36,678 nucleotides of DNA from a virus, in IMG/VR virus record IMGVR_UViG_3300033571_004799, positions 1 through 36,678 of that record; one strand, 5' to 3'. Both the position numbers and the translations under genes were made by a program. This document shows, piece after piece, positions 1 through 4,910 of this stretch. The notes beneath the pieces were generated by a model. The model searched no databases and was not told the DNA's origin. It saw only the letters and a program-made list of their open reading frames with translations. Position 1 is the stretch's first letter; each line of letters starts with the position of its first letter.

Positions 1-1
1 C

Positions 2-85
2 AATGTGTTGACGACTCTTCGCAACGCATCGTTCAACGAGCACGAGTTCCTGTCGCTGGTGACCCCAGCGGCTAACAACAACTGA
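2..85 (+). CDS. C-terminal end of a truncated hypothetical protein
   Basis: An open frame enters from the left edge and stops at TGA 83-85. The 27 visible residues end in a run of asparagines (PAANNN). No family can be recognised from so little. The next gene on the same strand begins about 60 bases later, so this is probably the end of an upstream gene in the same early-type cluster. The frame could be chance, since only 84 bases are visible. Confidence 0.5.
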   Translation, partial: NVLTTLRNASFNEHEFLSLVTPAANNN

Positions 86-146
86 TACACAGGGACGCTT
101 TGCAGTCAGGCTTCACCGCAGATTGCAGAGCGTCCCGCTTATCACT

Positions 147-554
147 ATGGGACTCGACCAAAACGCTTGGGCTGTTGAACCCAAGGTCGCACATCTCGCT
201 CTCATCACCGAGCGAGAACTCACGGACGAAGAAATGGCCTCGCTTGATGCTGGTCGCATTCACCTCATGGATTGGCGTAAACACGCTGACCTAAACAAGT
301 GGATGGAAGACCTGTATGTCCGCAAGGGAGGAACTGATGTCTTCAACTGCATTCCAATGCCGCTACTCAAGGATGACATCCTATCGTTGAGGATGCATCT
401 GCAAACGAACGGCAATGCATACGCAGAGCGAGGCCACGGCTTCTTCTGGGGCGAAACCAGAGCAGAGGACATCGCACAAGACCACGCATTCATCGACAAG
501 GCTCTCAACGCCATCGATGAAGGATACGAAGTGTATTACATCTGCTGGTGGTAA
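147..554 (+). CDS. Small phage protein of the 'phosphoglycerate kinase'-labelled family
   Basis: The protein is 135 residues. It opens MGLDQNAW, then has WRKHADLNKWMEDLY, a GG..VFNC segment, a GHGFFWGE segment and a C-terminal YEVYYICWW. This pattern fits a small conserved family in many tailed phages that databases often call phosphoglycerate kinase, although it is far shorter than the roughly 400-residue enzyme and lacks its nucleotide domain. I therefore do not assign a kinase reaction. The ATG at 147 is preferred over a TTG at 123 because family members start with MGLD. No clear ribosome binding site precedes it. The next gene starts 7 bases after the stop, so the two are probably co-transcribed. 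Confidence 0.75.
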   Translation: MGLDQNAWAVEPKVAHLALITERELTDEEMASLDAGRIHLMDWRKHADLNKWMEDLYVRKGGTDVFNCIPMPLLKDDILSLRMHLQTNGNAYAERGHGFFWGETRAEDIAQDHAFIDKALNAIDEGYEVYYICWW

Positions 555-561
555 CACGACC

Positions 562-990
562 ATGCCTCTGAACTTCAAGTTCGCTGACACCACCGATAGA
601 GCCATCATCGAGTACAAGCGAGATGATGGACAACTCTATTGGCATCCCCGTGCTGAGGTCTTCATCTATTATCAGATGTTGCTTCAGCACGACCTCACAG
701 GCGAGATGACAGACGACAAGTTGATTGAGATTGCGAGACGCATCGCACTCATCGACCTGTTTCATGTTTCTCCGCAACTGCATGAAGGAGACGAGTCGTA
801 TCGTATCCAACTCGCAGATGTTATCGCCTATTGGGGCTTATCCACCAACTGCTCCCATCTTACTCGCACCAAGTGGGACGCATACTACAACAGGTGCTTC
901 CTCAAGCGTGATGCCAAGGATGTCATCGAGCGTCTTCGTGTCCGTGTTCCAATGCACAAGAACACCAAACAAGATGCCATCGGTAGTTGA
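562..990 (+). CDS. Hypothetical protein, 142 residues
   Basis: The ATG at 562 follows the previous stop by 7 bases. The frame is open further upstream, but that part reads out of frame through the preceding gene, so 562 is the sensible start. The product is soluble and mixed in charge, with an aromatic patch (LYWHPRAEVFIYYQ) and a basic C-terminus (RLRVRVPMHKNTK). I see no catalytic motif or membrane segment and recognise no family. It sits in a cluster of small genes of the kind usually found in phage early regions. Confidence 0.7.
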   Translation: MPLNFKFADTTDRAIIEYKRDDGQLYWHPRAEVFIYYQMLLQHDLTGEMTDDKLIEIARRIALIDLFHVSPQLHEGDESYRIQLADVIAYWGLSTNCSHLTRTKWDAYYNRCFLKRDAKDVIERLRVRVPMHKNTKQDAIGS

Positions 991-1048
991 AGTCATCGTC
1001 ATCACAGTATGGGCTATCGCTATAGCCCGTGGTTTAGGAAAGAAATAA
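974..1048 (+). CDS. Possible 24-residue membrane peptide
   Basis: This short ORF begins at an ATG inside the end of the preceding gene (17-base overlap) and ends at TAA 1046-1048. The peptide is a single hydrophobic stretch (VEVIVITVWAIAIA) followed by a basic tail (RGLGKK), which is the form of a one-pass membrane peptide with its C-terminus in the cytoplasm. A 7-bp inverted repeat (1011-1017 with 1022-1028, loop of 4) lies inside it, so the composition could instead reflect RNA structure. A similar short peptide overlaps the end of the next gene at 1584. The ORF is too short to be certain. Confidence 0.35.
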   Translation: MPSVVEVIVITVWAIAIARGLGKK

Positions 1049-1075
1049 TCCCAAACCCTTGCGTAAGTGAGGTTT

Positions 1076-1090
1076 CACACACACACACAC
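1076..1090 (+). repeat. (CA)7 simple repeat
   Basis: Fifteen bases of uninterrupted CA dinucleotide lie in the gap between two genes. Such microsatellites are uncommon in compact phage genomes. No function can be assigned. Confidence 0.85.
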
Positions 1091-1100
1091 GCATAGCGAA

Positions 1101-1131
1101 ACGAGCCACGCCATAAAAAAGCGTGGTTCGT
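1101..1131 (+). terminator. Hairpin, possible weak terminator
   Basis: An 11-bp stem (1101-1111 with 1121-1131, one G-T pair) encloses a 9-base A-rich loop, with TCCATTTT after the stem. The T-tract is short and offset, so termination would be weak. The hairpin lies in the 194-base gap (1049-1242) between two co-directional genes. Besides this hairpin and the CA repeat I see no gene in that gap. Confidence 0.45.
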
Positions 1132-1242
1132 CCATTTTCCAGCCTAGGAAATGTTAAACTAATGATGTAGCAAGCACGGCACGACGCACGGCTTGTTGCC
1201 CGCACGAACCAACACCAAGTGCGGTGACAGATACGACACAAC

Positions 1243-1587
1243 ATGAAAGCCAAACAGTTCACCCTCACGCTCAACGCTCTCCTCGCCGCAAGCGAGCGAC
1301 TCACCAAGGACAAGAGCATCACCGCTCTCGCCAACTGGTGCGACAAGGCCAAGGACTTCGACGCTCTCGCAAGCGTTGCGGCCAAGGCCGCTCGCTCGCT
1401 CCGCTCGGATGACTCCGTTTCGCTCGGCAAGAAAATGAGCGTGGCCCAACTGACTGTGAAACTCCCGACCAAGTTGAAGCCTCGCAAACTTTTCCGTGCC
1501 GCGATGGAAATCGCCAAGCATCAGGCGAAGCGTGTGAAAACCATCAGCAAGTCGAAGGAAATCCTCAGCAAGCATCTCGCCAAGTGA
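1243..1587 (+). CDS. Hypothetical small basic protein, 114 residues
   Basis: The product is strongly basic, with an alanine-rich helical middle (DALASVAAKAARSLRS) and a Lys/Arg/Ser-rich C-terminus (AKRVKTISKSKEILSKHLAK). The charge and helical look would suit a nucleic-acid-binding protein, but there is no recognisable domain. It starts at ATG after a sequence without a Shine-Dalgarno site. A hairpin separates it from the upstream genes, so it may have its own transcription start. A GTG-initiated short ORF overlaps its stop. Confidence 0.65.
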   Translation: MKAKQFTLTLNALLAASERLTKDKSITALANWCDKAKDFDALASVAAKAARSLRSDDSVSLGKKMSVAQLTVKLPTKLKPRKLFRAAMEIAKHQAKRVKTISKSKEILSKHLAK

Positions 1588-1646
1588 CGGGGATCATTAC
1601 GCTCCTCGCCTTGCTCGCTGTGATGCGAGTGCTGAACGGCAAGTGA
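1584..1646 (+). CDS. Possible 20-residue membrane peptide (GTG start)
   Basis: A GTG overlaps the stop codon of the preceding gene as GTGA, a typical translational-coupling arrangement. The peptide is one hydrophobic helix (IITLLALLAVMRVLNGK) with a basic end. It resembles the short peptide at 974-1048 in placement and in its hydrophobic-then-R-x-L-x-G-K layout. No family can be assigned at this size. Confidence 0.3.
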   Translation: MTGIITLLALLAVMRVLNGK

Positions 1647-1677
1647 GACGCGTTCAGTAGCACGGCATTGCGGTAAA

Positions 1678-1713
1678 GAACTCCTCCTGCTCCTCACGGG
1701 GCGGGGGGAGTTC
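1678..1713 (+). terminator. G/C-rich hairpin, possible terminator
   Basis: A 10-bp stem (1678-1687 with 1704-1713, one G-T pair) with a 16-base loop follows the last of the small left-end genes. It is followed by TCTCCCGCTCTGTTT rather than a clean T-run. It would close the left transcription unit before the repeat-rich region. Confidence 0.4.
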
Positions 1714-1889
1714 TCCCGCTCTGTTTATGCATACCCCCTGACGGGTTCATGCACATACACTTTTAACGCAAAAGACCTATAAGTCTGTGGAAGACGGGGA
1801 TTATTAAGGGGGAATGGGGGTATCTTGTCAAGTCTGGTCGGTGGAAATATGTCTCTTTTTAATTTTTCAATGACAAAATGCGACTAAAT
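1714..1889 (+). other. Gene-free stretch with G-tracts
   Basis: No plausible gene is present. The + strand carries G-tracts at 1796-1799, 1808-1812 and 1816-1820, then an A/T-rich segment with short T runs around 1855-1868. A near match to a DnaA box (TCATGCACA) lies at 1747-1755. The stretch leads directly into the repeat array at 1890. Confidence 0.6.
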
Positions 1890-1958
1890 GGGGGGAGGAA
1901 ATGTATTTCCTAGGGGGGTGAAATGTATTTCCCGAGGGGGGTGAAGCAGATTTCCTAC
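1890..1958 (+). repeat. Three 23-bp direct repeats with a palindromic core (iteron-like)
   Basis: G6 tracts begin at 1890, 1913 and 1936, exactly 23 bp apart. Each is followed by a core of the type GGAAATGTATTTCC, a near-perfect palindrome in units 1 and 2. In unit 3 the left half is degenerate (GAAGCAGATTTCC). Spacing close to two helical turns puts the cores on one face of the DNA, as in protein-binding iterons. The array is followed by a tandem repeat, A/T-rich DNA and a DnaA-box match. It could be a replication origin, an operator array or a packaging site. Confidence 0.8.
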
Positions 1959-1960
1959 AT

Positions 1961-1984
1961 ATAGAATAGAGGATAGAATAGAGG
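1961..1984 (+). repeat. 12-bp perfect tandem repeat next to A/T-rich DNA
   Basis: ATAGAATAGAGG occurs twice without a gap (1961-1972 and 1973-1984). It is followed by ATATATAAAAAGG (1985-1997), an easily melted stretch. Direct repeats next to an A/T-rich unwinding segment are a common layout in iteron origins. Confidence 0.8.
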
Positions 1985-1997
1985 ATATATAAAAAGG

Positions 1998-2026
1998 TTG
2001 ACAGAGAGGGATTAGTAGGTTTTGTT
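1998..2026 (+). promoter_or_regulatory. Putative promoter (TTGACA box) just before the ORF at 2033
   Basis: A perfect -35 consensus TTGACA lies at 1998-2003. The hexamer 17 bases later (TTTGTT, 2021-2026) is a poor -10. The element shares a GATTAGT block (2010-2016) with the putative promoter at 8958. Taking a transcription start about 7 bases past the -10 would put +1 at or next to the ATG at 2033, that is, a leaderless message. Confidence 0.45.
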
Positions 2027-2030
2027 GGGG

Positions 2031-2039
2031 TTATGCACA
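2031..2039 (+). promoter_or_regulatory. DnaA-box match TTATGCACA
   Basis: TTATGCACA fits the 9-base bacterial DnaA-box consensus TTATNCACA exactly. It overlaps the start codon of the ORF at 2033. One 9-mer can occur by chance, but it lies just past the iteron-like repeats and the A/T-rich segment, which is where a host-initiator site would be expected in an origin. Confidence 0.45.
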
Positions 2040-2542
2040 AGGAGTCAGACATTTCAGAGTTAATGGGCATAAAGCGTAGCGAACTAAAGAAGATTAGGGA
2101 GAGCATCCCTAATATGCACCCTGAACTGGGTGTTCTTTGGACGAGAGAGGAGTCGAACAGACCCGAAAAGATGAAAACTGTCCTTTGGACTGACGGCGGG
2201 GTTCAGTTTTTGACATTATACTTAAACATTAAGGTTCAACACGAAGAGATTAAGAAGGATACTGAATTAATGAAGCCCATGACCAAGGGGGAGTTTGATA
2301 AATCGGTCAACAACACCAAATGGGTCGGTAAAGTATCTAATAACCGCTATAAGAATAAGACCTGCCTCATGGTTGAGCATGATACTGGCTTCAAGGTCAT
2401 TGTTTTATGCAAAGACAACCTGATGTACCCCAGAAACTCATTTGTCATTGTCGAATGTAAGAATTTACGACATACTGTCCGTCAACCTCATTTCCAAACC
2501 TATGAAAAAGCCTACCAGCAAGCCAACAAAGCAAAAGCCTAA
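2033..2542 (+). CDS. Putative DNA-binding protein next to the repeat array
   Basis: The product is 169 residues. Residues 6-22 (DISELMGIKRSELKKIR) read like a helix-turn-helix or MerR-type recognition helix. A middle segment and a C-terminal part with alternating hydrophobic residues (NNRYKNKTCLMVEHDTGFKVIVLCKDN) follow, then a basic tail. No family is recognised with confidence. Position suggests a role: it is the first gene after the iteron-like array and its start codon overlaps the DnaA-box match, so it may bind those repeats as an origin-binding protein, late regulator or small terminase subunit. I see no ATPase or nuclease motif. No Shine-Dalgarno site is present. Confidence 0.65.
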   Translation: MHKESDISELMGIKRSELKKIRESIPNMHPELGVLWTREESNRPEKMKTVLWTDGGVQFLTLYLNIKVQHEEIKKDTELMKPMTKGEFDKSVNNTKWVGKVSNNRYKNKTCLMVEHDTGFKVIVLCKDNLMYPRNSFVIVECKNLRHTVRQPHFQTYEKAYQQANKAKA

Positions 2543-2543
2543 C

Positions 2544-2636
2544 ATGGAGTCCGAAGTTTTTAAGAAACTTGGTATTCCTCCGTTTAAGAAGCCTGTCCAC
2601 GACGACGGCGTTAACAACAACCAGAAAAAGAAGTAA
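2544..2636 (+). CDS. Hypothetical small basic protein, 30 residues
   Basis: The ATG at 2544 lies one base after the preceding stop and the gene ends at TAA 2634-2636, which overlaps the next ATG as TAATG. An alternative ATG at 2502 would add 14 Lys/Pro-rich residues and overlap the upstream gene by 41 bases. The product (ESEVFKKLGIPPFKKP, then a Lys-rich end) has no recognisable fold. The tight coupling on both sides is the main support. Confidence 0.5.
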   Translation: MESEVFKKLGIPPFKKPVHDDGVNNNQKKK

Positions 2637-2881
2637 TGGCTACCTATAAAGGCCGAAAGGTCACACTCAACAAACCATTCAGAACCCCCAGCGGCCCAAA
2701 GAAGTCTGCCGTCTATGTTAAGGGTTCTGGTGGAAAAGCAAAGATTGTCCGCTTCGGTGACCCGAAGATGAGCATCAAAAAGAACAACCCCGCTCGCAGA
2801 AAGTCTTTCCGTGCTCGGCACAAGTGTGCTACCGCCAAGGACAAAACTTCTGCCAGATACTGGTCTTGCAAGGCTTGGTAA
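2636..2881 (+). CDS. Conserved small basic phage protein (RKSFRARHxC...RYWSCKxW type)
   Basis: The product is 81 residues and very basic. It starts MATYKGRKVTLNKPFRTP and ends with a signature: ARRKSFRARHKC, then ARYWSCKAW. This C-terminal Cys/His/Trp pattern is common in small proteins of many environmental podo- and myophages and also as the tail of some head-maturation proteins. I believe it matches a domain-of-unknown-function family, possibly DUF5872, but I could not check the name. The two Cys and the His could bind a metal. The ATG overlaps the upstream stop (TAATG). Its place just before the packaging and head genes suggests a particle-related or DNA-binding role, which is inference. 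Confidence 0.75.
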   Translation: MATYKGRKVTLNKPFRTPSGPKKSAVYVKGSGGKAKIVRFGDPKMSIKKNNPARRKSFRARHKCATAKDKTSARYWSCKAW

Positions 2882-2882
2882 T

Positions 2883-2936
2883 ATGAAATGCTCAAAAAAG
2901 AAGTGTTCTTGCCGCTCTAAGTGCAAGAAAAAGTAA
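2883..2936 (+). CDS. 17-residue Cys/Lys microprotein
   Basis: An ATG two bases after the previous stop opens a 17-codon ORF encoding MKCSKKKCSCRSKCKKK. It has four cysteines (positions 3, 8, 10, 14) and nine lysines plus one arginine. The pattern C-x4-C-x-C-x3-C could hold one metal ion or form disulfides. It follows directly on another Cys-containing basic protein and is closed by a hairpin at 2943. The biased composition is unlikely by chance, but expression cannot be judged from sequence. Confidence 0.45.
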   Translation: MKCSKKKCSCRSKCKKK

Positions 2937-2942
2937 AAACGA

Positions 2943-2962
2943 TGCGATGCTAAAGCATCGCA
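2943..2962 (+). terminator. Perfect 8-bp hairpin between microprotein and tRNA
   Basis: TGCGATGC (2943-2950) pairs fully with GCATCGCA (2955-2962) across a TAAA loop. No T-tract follows, so it may be an RNA-processing or attenuation element rather than a full terminator. It separates the upstream coding cluster from the tRNA. Confidence 0.5.
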
Positions 2963-2970
2963 AAGATAAC

Positions 2971-3045
2971 GCCACTGTAACTCAATGGTAGAGTGCCTCT
3001 TTTGTAAAGAGACTGTTGTCGGTTCAAGTCCGACCTGTGGCCCCA
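2971..3045 (+). tRNA. tRNA-Thr (anticodon UGU)
   Basis: The sequence folds as a 75-base cloverleaf with an encoded CCA end. The D stem ACTC/GAGT, anticodon loop TTTGTAA (anticodon TGT, reads ACA) and T arm GTCGG-TTCAAGT-CCGAC are clear. There are two irregular pairs: a T-T mismatch at 6-67 in the acceptor and a C-A mismatch at 27-43. The discriminator is C. It is the only tRNA on the + strand, between a microprotein gene and an HNH endonuclease gene. Confidence 0.92.
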
Positions 3046-3101
3046 CCTTATTAACGCCAAACGGCTTTCGCTTTAATAGCCAAATCCCTTATTAACGCCA
3101 A
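3046..3101 (+). repeat. 15-bp direct repeat pair between tRNA and HNH gene
   Basis: CCTTATTAACGCCAA is found at 3046-3060, directly after the tRNA CCA end, and again at 3087-3101, where its last A is the first base of the HNH start codon. A shorter piece, TAACGCCA, also spans the tRNA 5' end at 2967-2974. Such repeats may be traces of insertion of the tRNA/endonuclease segment or binding sites. Confidence 0.8.
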
Positions 3102-3502
3102 TGGACAAAGAAGAAGAATGGAAGCCAGTGCCAATCAAGCAATTTGATGGGTTGTACGACATTTCTAGCCACGGACGGCTCAGGGCTAGGGAGAAGGTGA
3201 CAAGTGACGGCAGAAGGCTTCCTGAGAAGATTGTTAAACCTACTAAACTTAAGAACGGCTACTTGCAGTTTAAGTTACACAACAACAAGTTTAGGTATAA
3301 TGTAAATGCACACAAGTTAGTTGCAATTACTTTTGGTCTGATATACTGGAACGAACATTCATCCTCGGAGTTACAGATAAACCACATAGATGGAAACAAG
3401 GAGAACAACTCCGTTTCAAATCTTGAAGCCTGTACCCCTAGCGAGAACCTACTTCACGCTTACAGGACTGGATTAAAGAAACCCTCTAAAAGATATGGCT
3501 GA
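3101..3502 (+). CDS. NUMOD4 / HNH homing endonuclease
   Basis: The 133-residue product starts with a NUMOD4-type DNA-binding motif (EEWKPVP...YDISSHGRLRAR, residues 5-30). It continues into an HNH nuclease: AHKLVA with H71, then INHIDGNKENNSVSNLE with H95, D97 and the following Asn residues. This is the usual build of phage freestanding HNH homing endonucleases, which cut DNA and promote their own spread by recombination. It is intact and full length. Its stop overlaps the start of the next gene by 8 bases, so it has been fitted into the operon. The 15-bp repeat just before it may mark its arrival. Confidence 0.93.
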   Translation: MDKEEEWKPVPIKQFDGLYDISSHGRLRAREKVTSDGRRLPEKIVKPTKLKNGYLQFKLHNNKFRYNVNAHKLVAITFGLIYWNEHSSSELQINHIDGNKENNSVSNLEACTPSENLLHAYRTGLKKPSKRYG

Positions 3503-4910
3503 ACCTAGTAACCCTTTTCAGGATGCGTTAAACGAACAGATTAGACAGTTCGAACTTAAGCAGAGACCCACCAACAAGAGAGCGACTACCGCTGTCGGAC
3601 TTGTTACGGAAACGGCTGGAGAGTATCCCCGTGCATCATTGACTGCTGGTGCTGGCACTTATGCCGCTTATAGTGGTGTCAAGGGTTGGAAGTCGGCTTA
3701 CAAGGAAGGTCTTGAAGTGATGAGGGGTCGTGTAGCCTCTGAAGGTAAGGCTGTTACAGAACTTGCAGGTAAGGGTGTTCAGGCAATTCCTCGCTTTGAA
3801 GGAGGCAACGCCGCCATTCGTACAGCCGCCAAAGAGTATGCGATGGAGAAGATTTTCTCTGGCTTCCCTTTTAGAAATCAGGAAGCAATTAACAGAGTCT
3901 CAGATTTAAGACAGGGAAGAGTTATTCTTACTGGAGAAAAGGTGGTTGGCGTTAGACCGAAATTAGACTTAACCAAGACTCCTACGGCTGTAACCATTAC
4001 TCCGTATGAAACACCTGTCGGAATTGCTCAAACACCTAGGCAAGTAACTTTAGAAACGGCAGGAAAAATTCCGAAGTTTGATTTAAAGCCTACTACATTC
4101 CCCCACGACCCTCTTAACAAAGTTGATTTAGACTCTATTAATTGGACTGGTAAAACACAGCCTACAAGAGTCAGTAATGCTCCTGCGTATACTCCTCCTA
4201 CGACAAGAAAGCCGTCTCTTCCTAGGAGAGCCGCTGAAATTGGCACTGGTGGTACATTTGGTAAAATCAATGTTGGCTTAGAAACTGCGGCTACTCTTTA
4301 CGACCTTGCAAGAGAAGAAGGCCCAGTCCGTACAGCATATAGGTCTGCCGCTGACCAAGGCGAAATGCTTGAAGGTGTTGCGTTAGGTGGACTTGCCGCC
4401 GCCAGTCGTGCTGGCAGAGGTGCTACTAATCTACTTACCCTTGGTGCTCCTGAATATTTAGGCATCTATGACACTATGGACTTGCTACAAGTCGAGAACG
4501 AAGCCAAACGCAGATATATGCAGATGCGTGGTACGCAAGGTTTCCCCGCTGAGAATTATCCTGTAATTAAGAATGGCAGAGAATTTGTACCTGTTGATGA
4601 CAGTCCTTATCTGCAAATGATGGAGGCTCAGATTGCCGCTGAAAGAGGCATCGATACTTCTTTGATGACGGAAAATTTCTACAAAGGCCCAGAGTTTAAC
4701 TATGTAGTTCAAAACGGAAAGGTCGTTGCTATGAGAAAGCCTGAGTATGCCGCCATGCGTGACGCTGAGGTTGATAAAGCACTCGACAGATATACATATA
4801 ACCGACCTGTGATGAACATCGACCCCCAGTTTGGCGGGATTGGTTATCAGTTTAACGCTCCTCGTGCTTTCAACTTCGGCGACTATACGGATTACATGGC
4901 AGACAGATAA
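3495..4910 (+). CDS. Hypothetical protein, 471 residues, possibly virion-associated
   Basis: No family is recognised. Residues 1-35 are polar. Gly/Ala-rich helices follow (ASLTAGAGTYAAYSG near 47), then a Thr/Pro-rich middle (about 155-240) that looks unfolded, another Gly/Ala-rich region (about 255-310), and an aromatic C-terminus (FGGIGYQFNAPRAFNFGDYT). The build, with low-complexity middle and amphipathic Ala/Gly helices, is like that of phage minor structural or ejected proteins. It is the gene directly before the large terminase and overlaps it as TAATG. The gene at 31775 has a comparable layout, but I cannot show homology. Confidence 0.7.
   Translation: MAEPSNPFQDALNEQIRQFELKQRPTNKRATTAVGLVTETAGEYPRASLTAGAGTYAAYSGVKGWKSAYKEGLEVMRGRVASEGKAVTELAGKGVQAIPRFEGGNAAIRTAAKEYAMEKIFSGFPFRNQEAINRVSDLRQGRVILTGEKVVGVRPKLDLTKTPTAVTITPYETPVGIAQTPRQVTLETAGKIPKFDLKPTTFPHDPLNKVDLDSINWTGKTQPTRVSNAPAYTPPTTRKPSLPRRAAEIGTGGTFGKINVGLETAATLYDLAREEGPVRTAYRSAADQGEMLEGVALGGLAAASRAGRGATNLLTLGAPEYLGIYDTMDLLQVENEAKRRYMQMRGTQGFPAENYPVIKNGREFVPVDDSPYLQMMEAQIAAERGIDTSLMTENFYKGPEFNYVVQNGKVVAMRKPEYAAMRDAEVDKALDRYTYNRPVMNIDPQFGGIGYQFNAPRAFNFGDYTDYMADR

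Noticed and set aside
123-146. TTG start for the first complete gene
   Set aside because: Members of this family begin with MGLD, and the ATG at 147 supplies exactly that.
1224-1412. 62-codon + strand frame overlapping the basic 114-residue gene
   Set aside because: The translation is His/Arg/Gln-rich in the way of a shifted frame through the real gene at 1243.
1890-1958. CRISPR array
   Set aside because: The repeats are contiguous units with no unique spacers and there are no cas genes. They fit protein-binding iterons instead.
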